From Garcia nutans (taxonomy: Eukaryota > Streptophyta > Magnoliopsida > Malpighiales > Euphorbiaceae), in the NCBI GenBank assembly GCA_947685225.1, contig CANTUV010000035.1, positions 43,400,001 to 43,464,000 of the forward strand: a stretch of 64,000 nucleotides of DNA, in the 5' to 3' direction. The position numbers and the translations under genes were made by a program. Shown here piece by piece: positions 22,597 through 35,167 of the stretch; the first letter of the stretch is position 1, and each line of letters begins with the position of its first letter. Below the pieces are notes generated by a model, which worked only from the letters and a program-made list of their open reading frames with translations, did not search any database and was not told where the DNA came from.

Positions 22597-23588
22597 TGGT
22601 ACAAACTTTGATTCAATATAGATCAATACGATGCTAATGCACAAGACATTTGAATAAAACAACTCATTACATTATATCTCAATATATGAATTATTTGCAT
22701 CACATTTCATAATTCACATTAAAGCAAAGACAAGCATAGGCCCAAAAAGGATCTAATATGCTATTTAAATTTTAGAGTTACTGCTTTGGTCCATAATGAC
22801 ACCTTGTGACTAGCCTCGTAGGCAATATATATATCCATGGATAATCCAACTAGATCTGAGCTTACGACCCGGTCTTTTCACTTAGTCTAGCTTCAAGGAT
22901 TTATTTTTGAGGCTTACGACCCGGCCTTTTCACCCCAAAAATATCACATTTATCAGCTGGGCCTGGCTCATGACCCGGTCTTTTCACCTGCCCAGCAATT
23001 CATAGGCATGCCGCCAAACTCAGAACTATGAAAATTGAATAACATACTAGGCACATAATTTATTCATTTATCTCATTATCATATACTTTCATAATTCCAT
23101 TCTCATTTGTTCATGATCAAACTAGGCACATTGCCTTATTATATCATCATTTTCTCACCTTTCTCATTCTTCTCTTTTGTATCAATATCAATTTGTTACA
23201 TTATGATTTCACATATCTTATCAAATTATTCCACATTTCTTTTCATTTACAACACATTACTCAATTGCTTTGATACATCATCATAATTCATATTATGCAT
23301 ATCATAACATATAACTCATTCAACAACAATATATCAAGTAACTTAACACATTTCTTAACTAAATGTGTTATGTGTTAAGTCCCAATGTCATGTAAATGCA
23401 TGCAATCATTCAAAGTTTATACTTACTTCTAAAAGCAACAACACTACTCTATCAACCTCCTCTTCCAAGATATCCCTCAATCCTTAGCTTGGGTAACTCA
23501 ATTCTCTTCAAAACCTAATCCAAAGGTGATTATACATACTCACATAGTGATACACATAAGAAAATAAGAATAAGAACTATCTAGGGGA

Positions 23589-23880
23589 AACTCTACACAT
23601 GACACGCTCAACAATACGGGTGTGTCCCTGACCGTGCCCTAAAACCACAACACAGAAGCTTTGACACACTCGGTGACATGGGAGTGTCACTGCATGTGTC
23701 AATCCTTCTCTAACACAGAAACTATGACACGCTCCGTGACATGGGCGTTTCACTGGACGTGTCAATCTACTATAACACTGACACACTCAGTGACATAGGC
23801 ATGTCACTGGACGTGTCACCATCCCAGAAAATAGAACCAACGACACGCCCAAAGACATGGCGGTGCTACTGGGTGTGTCA
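23589..23880 (-). repeat. GACACG/CGTGTC palindromic tandem array in LTR E
   Basis: About five imperfect units of roughly 60 bp occur, each with GACACGCTC...GACATGGGCGTGTCACTG and a spacer resembling ACACAGAAGCTATGA. Each unit is partly self-complementary. Confidence 0.8.
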
Positions 23881-24295
23881 GGCCAAAAACCCTGAAATTG
23901 ACACAAAAATACCACATCCAACTATCATCTTTCAATAACCTTATCAACACCACACAAACTCAACCAAATTCAACAACATACCATATAATACTTGAGTAAA
24001 CATTAAAACAACTCAATTACAAACATCAAAACACAATCACAACTCAAAGTCATAACACCCACAAATCTTGTCTCTTACATCAAACTTAACCCTTTTCTCT
24101 TCAATCCAACCCCAAAAATAAAAGTTAACAAAACAAAACAACCTCAAACATACCAAATCAACCATAAACACATCTACAACAACCATCCAAAAACTCATAA
24201 ACACAAACTCAAAAGGAATCAAAGAAACAAGTTGAAAACTTACTAAATATTAAGAAAAATCCTTAAAACTCCAACTTGATCTATTGAAATCCTTC

Positions 24296-26903
24296 TGTAA
24301 CACCTCTAAACCCAATATACGTATACCACATATACTCACAATATGTAATATATGTATAGAAGATATAAGAATGTCACAATCCATTTTCATCAAACAAATC
24401 TTTTGACTTAAACATCAAAACATTATTAATCAATCTGAGTAAATTAAAAACATTTAACTTATATTATAGAAAGTAATAAATGAAATATCCCTTGTTAAAA
24501 TACATTTACATATATCTTCATTACCCCAAAAGTTTATCCCAAAACATTTGTTTAGTAAGCAGCGGAAAATGTAGCGGAATATACATATGTATACGTCAAA
24601 ATCAATATTTACAAAAATATAGAGTTTATACATGCTGGCAGTTCATCTCTGATCTTGAAATCCAAAAATTAACACTTCACAAGGGATCACAAACCTAGAC
24701 TAGACTCGGTCTAGCTGAACTCTCCTATTCAACCGAATCTACCCTGTCACCTACGCAATAAATCACAATTGCACTAAGCCAAAGGCTTAGTGGTACTAAC
24801 CATGATAATAATATGATTCAATGTAATGCCAATGTAAACTTTCAAGAATTAGAAGCAATATACAAGGATACTATATTTCATAACATTAAATCTCATTATA
24901 TTGTTCAATTGTTCCATCATTCATAATTCACATTAAAGCAAAGACAAGCATGGGCCCAAAAGAAACTAATATGCCATTTAAAATCCAGAGTTACTATTTT
25001 GGTCCAATAATCACATTTATCAAGCCCATAAGCGAATCATTATCACAATGAGGATTACCTCATATGTAACATCCCAACTAGGCTTCAAGGACTAAGCCCA
25101 ACCAAGCTTCAAGGGGAGCTCAGCATCAACCCAACCTGGCTTCAAGGACCAAGCCCAACCCGGCTTCAAGGGAGTGTTACTTTTAGGCATTCCACCAACA
25201 ACAAAACACTGAAAATTGAATAACATACTAGGCACACAATTCTTTAATTATTTCATTATTAAATCTTTTTTTCATTTTCTCATGATCATCTAGGCACAAT
25301 GCCACAAATATTTCATTTATATCATTATAGCCATCACCAATGGCTTAACATATCATCATTAGAGGATACATAACAAATTATATTGTTCATATATTTTGAA
25401 TCCTTAACATATATTTCACATAGTTCACATAATGCAAATCATAGCACTATTCTCATACATCAATAATATAGAAGGTAACTTAACACATTTTACAACCAAA
25501 TGTGTTAAGTCCCAAAGTCATGTAAATGTATGCAATCATGTAAGGTTTGTACTTACCTCTAAGAGCAACACACACCAATACCAAACTCCTCTTCCAAGAT
25601 TTCCTTAATCCTTGGATTAGGGAAACTTAAAACTCTTCAAAACCTAATCCAAATGTGATTATACAAACTCACTTAGTGATACACATAAGAAAATAAGAAT
25701 AAGGACTAACTAGGGCAAACTCTACACATGACACGCTCAACAACACGGGTGTGTCCCTGATCGTGCCCTAAACTCATAACACAGAAGCTTTGACACGCTC
25801 GGTGACATGGGCGTGTCACTGCAAGTGTCAATTCTCCTCCAACACAGAAGCTATGACACGCTCAGTGACATGGACGTGTCACTGGACTTGTCAATCCACC
25901 AACAATATAGTAGCTATGACATGCTCAGTGACATGGGCATGTCACTGGACATGTCAATTCTACTCCAACACACAAGCTGTGACATGGTCATGTCACTGCT
26001 CATGTCACCCATACTAAAAACAGAACCAACGACACACCCAAAGACATGGTCGTGCTACTGGGCGTGTCAGGCCAAAAACCTGAAATCAACACCAAACACA
26101 CTACATCCAACAAACAACTTTCTTTTACCCTTTTCCACTCCAAAAAAAACTTAACCAAAACCATCAATATACCATAATAAACTTGCATAATATCAAAACA
26201 ACTCAATTAAATGCATCAGCACACAATCACAACCATATTTTACAACTCATCACATACACAATCCACAACTCTTGTTTTTTTCACCAAACTTAACATTTTG
26301 TTCAATCCATCCTTAAAATCAAAGTTAATAAGACCAAACACTTCAAACATACCAAATCAATCATACACACAACTACACCAACCATCCACCATACTCAAAT
26401 ATACAAACTCAAAAGAAATCAAAGAAACAAGTTGAAAACTTACCAAAAGTGAAGAAAATCCTTAAAACTCTAACTTGATCTCTTGAAATCCTTCAATTGC
26501 TTGAGTTAGGAATCAACAAAATATCTCTTTCCCTTAGCAATGGTAATGGCCGGCTCTTGGAGAAGAAATAAGAAGATGAAGATGAACTTTCCTAAAGTCA
26601 AAGCAAATCTCCTCTCTTAACCACATAAAAACTCTCTTTAATCTCAACCAATCAATTAAATATTATAATATAATAAATATCATCTTCCACTTATATGTAA
26701 TTTCTATTTTAAATAATTAATTATCTCATTTGACAAAATCAACTTGTTGACTTGTATATGTTGTATATATCTTCATATATACAACATATACACACTTCCC
26801 TTTTCCTTTCTTTCCACTAAATCATATATACACTTTAAATCTTTTAATCCAATTTCAACAATAAGCATTTCCAAAATTTTAGGGTATCTTTTGGGATATT
26901 ACA
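24296..26903 (-). repeat. 3' LTR of element F (left copy)
   Basis: Pair of 33390-35998. It contains a CTTCAAGG-type tandem block (25073-25173), the GACACG palindromic array (25727-26072) and a degraded double hairpin (around 24752-24788). Confidence 0.92.
25727..26072 (-). repeat. palindromic tandem array in left LTR of F
   Basis: Five to six units of about 60 bp hold GACACGCTC..GACATGGGCGTGTC. Several CG steps have become CA or TG (for example GACATGGTCATGTC), consistent with methyl-C deamination. Open frames across it (25790-26154) are artefacts of the repeat. Confidence 0.8.
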
Positions 26904-26941
26904 GTTCTCCCCCTCTACAAATAAATTTCGTCCTCGAAATT
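26904..26941 (-). promoter_or_regulatory. polypurine tract and pre-PPT palindrome, element F
   Basis: On the plus strand, TTCTCCCCCTC borders the LTR, followed by AATTTCGTCCTCGAAATT at 26924-26941. Read on the minus strand this is the same palindrome and purine run as in B and G. Confidence 0.88.
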
Positions 26942-26955
26942 ACCTGTTCTCAAGT

Positions 26956-29385
26956 CTAGAATAACTGTGGATACTGATCTCGCATCACTTGCTCACTCTT
27001 CCAAGTTGCTTCTTCCTTAGCATGATTCTTCCAAAGAACCTTCACAAGTGGCACTTTCTTATTTCTCAACTCTTTCACTTCATGTGCCAAAATAGCCACA
27101 ATTTTTTCTTCAAAAATCATATCTGGACTCACCTCAATAGATTCAACTGACAGAACGTGAGATGAGTCTGATCTGTATCTCCGTAGCATAGGGACATGGA
27201 AGACATTGTAAATTCGGTCCAATTCAAGAGGCAAAGCGAGTTGATAAGCAAATGGTCCAACTCTCTCCAATACTTCATAAGGTCCAATGAAACGAGGACT
27301 CAATTTCCCTTTACGGCCAAATCTCAAAATTTTCTTCCAAGGAGACACTTTCAAAATCTAATACTGAACTTTATGTCTCTTCTCTTCAAATTTGAGTAGG
27401 ATTTCTATCGGTCCGAAGCTGCTTTCAACCGATTCCGAATTATCTTCACTTTCTCTTTCGTCTCTTTTATCAAATCGAGACCAACCAACTTACCTTCTCC
27501 AACTTCATCCCAACATAGAGGCGTCCTGCATCTTCTACCATACAATGCCTCATAAGGTGCCATTTTAATACTGGACTAGTGACTGTTGTTATAGGCAAAT
27601 TTCATCAATGGTAAAAATCTGTCCCAACTCCCAGAAAAATCAATGACATAGCTCCTCAACATATCCTCCAAAAAAATTTGTATCACCCTCTCTGACTGCC
27701 CATCTGTCTAAGGATGAAAAGCAGTGGTAAAATGTAATCGAGAACCCAAAGCATCATGAAAACTTTTCCAAAATCTCAAAGTAAACCAAGGATCTCGATC
27801 AGACACTAAAGAAATTGGGACTCCATGCAATCTTACAATCTCACTAATATACAGCTCAGCCAACTTCTCAAGAGAATAGTCCATTCTAACTGGAAGGAAA
27901 TGAACTGTCTTCGTCAATCTATCAACAATCACCCAGATGGCATCATGCTTCTTCTGAGTTAAGGGCAAACTAGTCACAAAATTCATCGTTACTCGCTCCC
28001 ATTTTCATTCAGGAACTGTTAAAGGTTGGAGCAACCCCGAAGGAACTTGGTGCTCGGCCTTCACTCTCTGACAAGTGAGACATTTGGATACAAACTCCGC
28101 TATGTCTCTCTTCATACCTGACCACCAATAATGTTGCTTTAAATCATGATATATCTTAGTATTCCCAGGGTGCATAGCAAAAGCCGACTGATGTGCTTCC
28201 TCCAAATAATCTTTTTCAATCTTGCATCATTAGGAACACACAAGCTATCTTTGTACCATAAACGGCCATCACCTCTCACATGGAAATCTCAGCTCTCACC
28301 CTTCTAGCAATCCAAAATAATCTTCTGGATTTTCTCATCAGCCAACTGAGCCTCCCTAATTTGATCCAACAAGACCGGTCATAAATGCAACTGACCCAAC
28401 AAAGCACCATCATCACCTGATTCAAAACTAGCATGCAACTCTCTCAACTCAACAAGCAAAAAAATTGAATAAGCATTCAAACCTGCTAAAGACTTTCGAC
28501 TCAAGGCATCAACAACTACATTTGCCTTACTAGGATGATAATCAATCAAACAGTCGTAGTCTTTAATCAACTCTAACCACCATCTCTGTCGAAGATTCAG
28601 CTCCCTCTGAACATCCAAGTATTTCAAACTCTTGTGATATGTATAAACGAAACATTTCTCCCCATAAAGGTAATGTCGCCAAATCTTCAAAGCAAAAACA
28701 ATGGCTGCCAACTCCAAATCGTGCGTCGGATAATTAAGCTCATGCGGCTTCAACTACCGAGAAGCATAAGCTATGACTCTTCCTTCCTGCATCAAAACAC
28801 AACCTAAACCATTATGTGAAGCATCACTGTAAATCACATATGGTTTATTTTCCATGGGCAAAGTAAGAACGGGAACTTGAGTCAACATCTCCTTCAACTG
28901 CTCAAAGCTTGCTTAACACTGCTCTATCCACAAGAATCTAACTCCCTTCCGAAGTAATCTGGTGAGTGGAGTAGCTATCAAAGAAAAACCTTCACAAACC
29001 GTCGATAATAGCATGCCAAACCCAGAAAACTTCTAACTTCAGTCACTGTCTTCGGTGGACTCCAATTCAAAATGGCTTCAACTTTACTCAAATCAACTCT
29101 AATACCATCTGTTGACACCATATGACCGAGAAAAGTCACTTGATCAAGCCAAAGCTCACATTTAGACAGCTTAGCATACAACTGCTTCTCCCTTAAGGTC
29201 TGCAATACAATCCGCAAGTGCTTATCTGATCCTCCTTATTATGTGAATACACCAAAATATAATAGATAAAGACCACTACAAACTGATCGAGATATGGTCT
29301 AAATACCCTGTTCATCAAATCCATAAAAGCTTCTGGTGCATTCGTCAACCCAAAAGGTATCGCCAATAACTCATAATGCCCATAC
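26956..29385 (-). pseudogene. element F pol remnant: RT end, RNase H, integrase, chromodomain
   Basis: Read on the minus strand. RT tail from the PFGLTNAP region; thumb and connection (LSKCELWLDQVTFLGH, 29217-28978); RNase H (THDLELAAIVFALKIWRHYLYG, 28753-28379); integrase zinc region (MHPGNTKIYHDLKQHYWWSG with SKCLTCQRVK, 28205-28005); integrase core (WVIVDRLTKTVHFLPVRMDY, 27986-27708); C-terminus with chromodomain-type end (27354-26956, ATWKSEQVMRDQYPQLF). Frames are broken by numerous stops. The catalytic FIDD of RT reads FIYY (codons at 29259-29264), so both aspartates are lost. The region upstream in pol is missing at the junction with K. Confidence 0.9.
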
Positions 29386-30504
29386 TGTTAGGAAATCAAG
29401 GAGATCATTGTAAACCAAAAACATGCAGCGAAAAATTTTTTTTGATCTCTAATTTCCCACCAGGATCCATGCTGTTCATTTAATTCGACGAAAGTGTTCA
29501 AAGAACTAACCTGTTGATGATTCAAAATCACAGTTTGGAAAAGATGCCTCGATAGCGAAACACCCTCTATCGCATATCCACACGAATACTACCGTCTGGA
29601 GTGCTAGCTCTCTGCAACGGCGAAGGCTGGAAAAATGTTTTCTCTAAAATGTATTAGGGTTCCCTTTTTTTTTGTTCTCTTTCGTTTTCTAATGTTACCT
29701 CTGAGAAGACTTAACGTCTGGAGTGAATATTATCACTCCAGAATCCAATTCGAAATTGGATAAGGTAAGTCCAATTCAGAATCCAAATCTAATAATGATT
29801 CTGAATATATTATCTAATAATATATATAAAAAAATGAAAATAATAATAATAATAAATATTAATATCTAATATTAATATTATTAATATTATAACCAGCCCA
29901 AAGCGCATTCTTGTATGTGACCCGATAGGCCCATATTAATTGGCAGTCAATTTAATCTCTATTAAACTAACAAGTCGTAATTGGCCTCTAGAAAGGCATT
30001 ACAACTACCCAATTAATATAAGGAATGTCCAATTTGCCTAATAATAGTACATATATTAATCCATTTGCCACATGATATCTAGCTTGAACATAAGTCATGG
30101 TCAACGTCATACTTATATTATCAAACTTATGATTACTCGATCTCCAAGTAGACTGATAAAAACAAATGAAATTGATCACACTATCAATTCATTTGAGCAC
30201 GGCCATGCATTTCATAGTCTCACTTATCGAGGGGCCCAAAAGATATCTCTCTCAAAGAGAGGGACAAATTCTATCTTGATTGTTCATTATCCTCTACATA
30301 ATTTCTATCATATATGATCATAACCTTTATTACTATCCAGTTACGGATAATGTTTGATCATGTCAAAATATAATAGTCCTTATATTGGAAACTATGACAA
30401 TCTCAAGTCAAAGAATTAATACATAACTATCATGAGATTTACTTATGACATTAACTCATGTAGTAATCTCATGAGGGGTCTATCCAATACATTGTTCTCT
30501 AACA
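29386..30504 (-). repeat. 3' LTR of element K
   Basis: 1119 bp, bounded by TGTTA and TAACA inverted ends. It contains an AT-rich stretch with AATAAT/ATTAAT runs. Assigned as LTR from its ends and its position beyond the RNase H remnant; no second copy is present to confirm the borders. Confidence 0.65.
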
Positions 30505-30584
30505 AGTATCTATGAAATTGATTTGTATTACTATACACATAACCATCTGATGATTATCAAATCAATGTTCATACTGGTTAAGAA

Positions 30585-32818
30585 TTATTTTTTTATCTCT
30601 GATGCTGCTATATACTCAGCCTCTATTGTAGAATCAGCCACAGTGCTTTGTTTTGAACTCTTCCAACTAACAGCTCCACCATTCAATGTGAATACAAAAC
30701 CTGACTGTGATCTAAAATCATCTATGTCAGTTTGGAAACTAGCATCTGTGTAACCATTTACAACTAGCTCATCTTCCAAACCTCCATAAACCAAGAATAC
30801 ATCTTTAGTCCCTCGAAGGTACTTAAGAATATTCTTGACAGCTGTCCAGTGACCTTCACCAGGATCAGCTTGAAATCTACTAGTTGCGCTTAATGGATAT
30901 GAGACATCTGGTCTAGTACATAACATGGCATACATAATAGATCCTATAGCAGAAGCATAAGGAATCTTATTCATTCGATCTCGCTCATCAGATGTCATAG
31001 GACATTGACTCTTGCTGAGATGAATGCCATGAGACATAGGCAAGAATCCCTTTTTGGAATCTTGCATGTTGAACCTCTTCAACACTTTATCTATGTATGT
31101 ACTTTGACTCAGGCCAATTATCCTTCTAGATCTATCTCTATAGATCTTTATACCAAGGATATAGGCAGCCTCACCTAAGTCTTTCATTAAGAAAGAATTC
31201 CCTAACCAAGTCTTAACCTTTTGCAAGGTAGGGATATCATTCCCAATGAGTAATATGTCATCCACATAAAGACTAAAAATACTACTGCACTCCCACTAAC
31301 CATCTTGTAAACACAAGGTTCATCTTCATTCTTGATGAAACCAAAGTTCCTAACTGTTTCATCAAAACGAAGATTCCAGCTTCGAGATGCTTGCTTCAAT
31401 CCATAAATGGATCTTTGAAGCTTGCAAACCTTCGTAGAATTCTCAGGATTTACAAAACCCTCAGGTTGTGTCATATACACATCCTCAAGCAAGTTTCCAT
31501 TAAGAAAAGCGGTTTTGACATCCATTTGCCATATCTCATAATCATAGTATGCTGCAATGGCAATGAGAATTCTAACAGACTTAAGCATAGCAACTGGTGA
31601 AAAGGTTTCATCATAGTCTATACCATGAGTTTGCTTAAAACCTTTTGCAACAAGCCTTGCTTTATAGGTCTGCACATTCCCATCCATGTCAGTTTTCTTC
31701 TTGAAAACCCATTTGTAACCAATAGTCTTAATACCCTCTGGAGGATCAATTAAAGACCAAACTTGGTTGTTAAACATAGATTGCATCTCAGATTTCATGG
31801 CTCCAAGCCATTTGTCTGAATCAGGACCTGACACAGCTTCTTGATAGATAGTAGGCTCATCTTGATCTATGAGCATTACTTCACTATCATCAGTCACAAG
31901 AAATCCATATCTCTTTGGCTGACGATGTGTCTTATCAGTCCTGCGAGGGATTTGTGTTACATCTTCAGACTCCACAACTATTTGTGGTTCTGAAATAGGC
32001 TCTATAGATGGCTCAATGATTTCTTGTGGTACTTGAGTTTCCTCAAGTTCTACTATACTCCCACTAGTTCTCTTAGAAAGAAATTCCTTTTCCAAAAAGA
32101 TCCCATTTCGAGCAACAAACACTTTGTTCTCTGAAGGAGTATAGAAATAGTATCATTTAGTTTCCTTAGGATACCCCACAAAATTACATTTGATAGACTT
32201 TGGAGCTAACTTATCTGAAACTGGTCTTTTCACATAAGCTTCATAACCCCAAATCTTAAGAAAAGACAAACTAGGTGTCTTACCTGTCCATATCTCATAT
32301 GGTGTCTTTTCAACCGCCTTAGATGGTACACGGTTCAGAATGAATGCAGCTATCTCCAAGGCATAACCCCAAAAAGATAAAGGAAGATCCGCTTGACTCA
32401 TCATTGATCGAACCATATCTAATAGATTTCGATTTCTCCTTTCAGAAACTCCATTCCACTGTGGAGTTCCTGGAGGAGTCAGTTGTGAAACAATTCCACA
32501 ATCCCTTAGATGATCATCAAACTGTTGGCTCAAATATTCACCACCTCGATCTGATTGAAGTAGTTTAATTGTTTTACCAAGTTGATTTTGTACTTCATTT
32601 TGAAAAGTTCTAAACATTTCAAAAGACTCATGCTTATGTTTCATTATGTAGACATAGCCATACCTATTGAAATCATCAGTAAAAGTAACGAAGTATCGAA
32701 ATCCTCCTCTGGCACTAATGCTAAAAAGACCACATACATCTGTATGTATCAAGCCCAATAAATCATTAGCCCTTTCACTATGCCCAGTAAAAGGATCCTT
32801 TGTCATCTTACCAAGCAA
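30585..32818 (-). pseudogene. element K pol remnant: integrase, RT, partial RNase H
   Basis: 32818-32153 is integrase core with IHTDVCG, FTDDFNRYGY and NGVSERRNRNLLDMVRSMM (DDE-type residues visible). 32122-31202 is RT (YKWVFKKKTDMDGNVQTYKA, LVAKGFKQTHGIDYDETFSP, QMDVKTAFLNGNL), breaking by frameshift just before the catalytic YVDD-like motif, seen as WMDDILL at about 31265. 31265-30585 is RT end and RNase H (CTRPDVSYPLSATSRF, SWKSSKQSTVADSTIEAEYI), stopping early after AASE. The RNase H C-terminus is missing. Confidence 0.9.
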
Positions 32819-32822
32819 TCAT

Positions 32823-33219
32823 AAGCATCTCTTTGCAGAAGGGATCTAGCATAATCAAATTTTTCTTCAAGAGTAGCCTACAGCTGGATGAACACTCTCT
32901 GAACTCTATCCAACCACTACTCAGCTATTGCAGGATCTGTAGTGCCAAAGAAGTCCTCTGCTCTGAACTTCCTCAATTTATCATACTACCTCATCGATAC
33001 TTGCTGCTGTGGTTGCGGTGGCGGCTACTGCACTGGAGCCTGCCTCAACAATTATACCATATGTCATAACCAAACCGGCAGAATCTCATCAACTGCTGGT
33101 CTCTCTGGCACAGGAGCAGGTGCCTCTCTAGCTATCTCAACCTTAGCTCCATCTCTACCCTCTCCAGGAGCTACACTCTCAGCACTACCTGTTATGGACT
33201 GACGTGACTGAGATGCCAT
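32823..33219 (-). pseudogene. element F gag, N-terminal remnant
   Basis: ATG at 33219 (MASQSRQSITGSAESV), then stops in the Pro/Gln-rich segment, then YDKLRKFRAEDFFGTTDPA, WLDRVQRVFIQL and EEKFDYARSLLQRDAYD. It is homologous to residues about 1-133 of G's polyprotein. The frame then runs into K's GKMTKDPF at the deletion junction. Confidence 0.85.
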
Positions 33220-33345
33220 TACTACCTATATCTACAAACACAGCAGAAATTACCTCATCAAAGATCAAAAACTACCGGTGCCAATGCATGTATCTTATTT
33301 AAAAACCATATTTTAAAATCTAAATTTTCTTTTTCTTACAATTCA

Positions 33346-33382
33346 CCTAGGTTGAGAACCTCAAACTTAGGCTTTGATACCA
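33346..33382 (-). promoter_or_regulatory. PBS and leader hairpin, element F
   Basis: GCTTTGATACCA at 33371-33382 is the reverse of TGGTATCAAAGC, one mismatch from the initiator tRNA-Met match. The adjoining hairpin 33346-33371 has CCTAGGTTGAG / CTCAAACTTAGG arms. Confidence 0.82.
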
Positions 33383-33846
33383 AAATAATTGTAACACCCC
33401 TATACTCAATATACGTACACCACATATACTCACAATATGTAATATATGTATAGAAGATATAAGAATGTCACAATCCATTTTCATCAAACAAATCTTTTGA
33501 CTTAAACATCAAAACATTATCAATCAATTTGAGTAAATTTAAAACATTTAACTTATATTATAAAAAGTAATAAATGAAACATCCCTTGTTAAAATACATT
33601 TACATATATTTTCATTACCCCAAAAGTTTATCCCAAAATATTTGTTTGATAAGCAACGGAAAATATAGCGGAATATACATATGTATACGCCAAAATCAAT
33701 ATTTACAAAAATATAGAGTTTATACATGCTGACAGTTCGTCTCTGATCTTGAAGTCCAAAAATCAACACTTCACAAGAGATCATAAACCTAGACTCAACT
33801 CGGTCTAGGTGAACTCTCCGGTTCAACCGGATCTACCCTGTCACCT

Positions 33847-33884
33847 GCGCAATAAATCAAAATTGCGCTAAGCCAAAGGCTTAG
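33847..33884 (-). other. double hairpin in right LTR of F
   Basis: Second stem: GCGCAAT (33847-33853) with ATTGCGC (33862-33868), perfect. First stem: CTAAGCC/GGCTTAG (33868-33884), perfect with loop AAA. The stems share one base. Position 5 is an A-U pair here, against G-C in B and G. Confidence 0.8.
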
Positions 33885-34825
33885 TGATACTAACCATGAT
33901 AACAATATGATTCAATGTAATGCCAATGTCAAACTTTCAAGAATTAGAAGCAATATACAAGGATATTATATTTCATAACATTAAATCTCATTATATTATT
34001 CAATTGTTCCATCATTCATAATTCACATTAAAGCAAAGACAAGCATGGGGCCAAAAGAAACTAATATGCCATTCAAATTCCAGAGTTACTATTTTGGTCC
34101 AATAGTCACATTTATCAAGCCCGTAGGCGAATCATTATCACAATGAGGATTACCTCATATGTAACATCCTAACTAGGCTTCAAGGACAAGGCCTAGCCAA
34201 GCTTCAAGGGGAGCTCAGCATCAACCCAACCTGACTTCAAGGACCAAGCCCAACCCAGCTTCAAGGGAGTGTTACTTTTAGGCATTCCACCAACAACAAA
34301 ACACTGAAAATTGAATAACATACTAGGCACACAATTCTTTCATTATTTCATTATCAAATCTTTTTTTTCATTTTCTCATGATCATTTAAGCACAATGCCC
34401 CAAATATTTCATTTATATCATTATAGCCATCACCAATGGCTTAACATATCATCATTAGTGGATACATAACAAATTATATTGTTCATATATTTTGAATCCT
34501 TAACATATATTTCACATAGTTCACATAATGCAAATCATAGCACCATTCTCATACATCAACAATATAGTAGGTAACTTAACACATTTTCCAACTAAATGTG
34601 TTAAGTCCCAAAGTCATGTAAATGGATGCAATCATGTAAGGTTTGTACTTACCTCTAAGAACAACACACATTAATACCAAACTCCTCTTCCAAGATTTCC
34701 TCAATCCTTGGATTAGGGAAACTCAAAACTCTTCAAAACCTAATCCAAATGTGATTATACAAACTCACTTACTGATACACATAAGAAAATAAGAATAAGG
34801 ACTAACTAGGGCAAACTCTACACAT

Positions 34826-35167
34826 GACACGCTCAATAACACAGGCGTGTCCCTGATCGTGCCCTAAACTCACAACACAGAAGCTTTGACATGCTCAGTG
34901 ACATAGGCGTGTCACTGCACGTGTCAATTCTCCTCCAACACAGAAGCTATGACACGCTTAGTGACATGGACGTGTCAATCCACCAATAACATAGTAGCTA
35001 TGACACGCTCAGTGACATGGGCGTGTCACTGGACGTGTCAATACTACTCCAACACAGAAGCTGTGACACGCTCAGTGACATGAGTGTATCACTGCTCGTG
35101 TCACCCATACTGAAAATAGAACCAACGACATGCCCAAAGACATGGCCGTGCTACTGGGCATGTCAGG
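34826..35167 (-). repeat. palindromic tandem array in right LTR of F
   Basis: Units as in the left LTR, better preserved at CG steps, with TGACACGCTCAGTGACATGGG followed by CGTGTCACTGGACGTGTCAA. Each unit can fold on itself. Confidence 0.8.

Larger units (their letters stand above)
29386..32822 (-). mobile_element. element K: truncated Ty1/Copia inside F
   Basis: It comprises an LTR at 29386-30504 (TGTTA...TAACA) and minus-strand integrase, RT and partial RNase H. The 5' LTR, gag and protease are absent. The right edge at about 32822 joins directly to F's gag in the DAYD region, so a deletion removed the 5' part of K together with the F sequence between gag and RT. No target duplication can be tested because one side is deleted. 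Confidence 0.85.

Noticed and set aside
23589..23880. Regularly spaced repeats as a CRISPR-like array
   Set aside because: Units are imperfect and contiguous, spacers are themselves related, and the context is a plant LTR.
25790..26154. Open frames with repeated CHWTCQ/VSLDMS-like peptides in LTR F (also 35017-35388, 23577-23786, 46331-46591)
   Set aside because: They are translations of the GACACG tandem array in different frames; periodicity of the repeat keeps them open. No start context or family motif.
22112..26903. Pairing 22112 and 24296 as tandem LTRs of one short element
   Set aside because: Target duplications tacta and ccttc show instead a solo LTR (E) split by a complete element (F).
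32344..33202. Plus-strand frames opposite K integrase and F gag
   Set aside because: Antisense shadows of the pol/gag remnants, without motifs.
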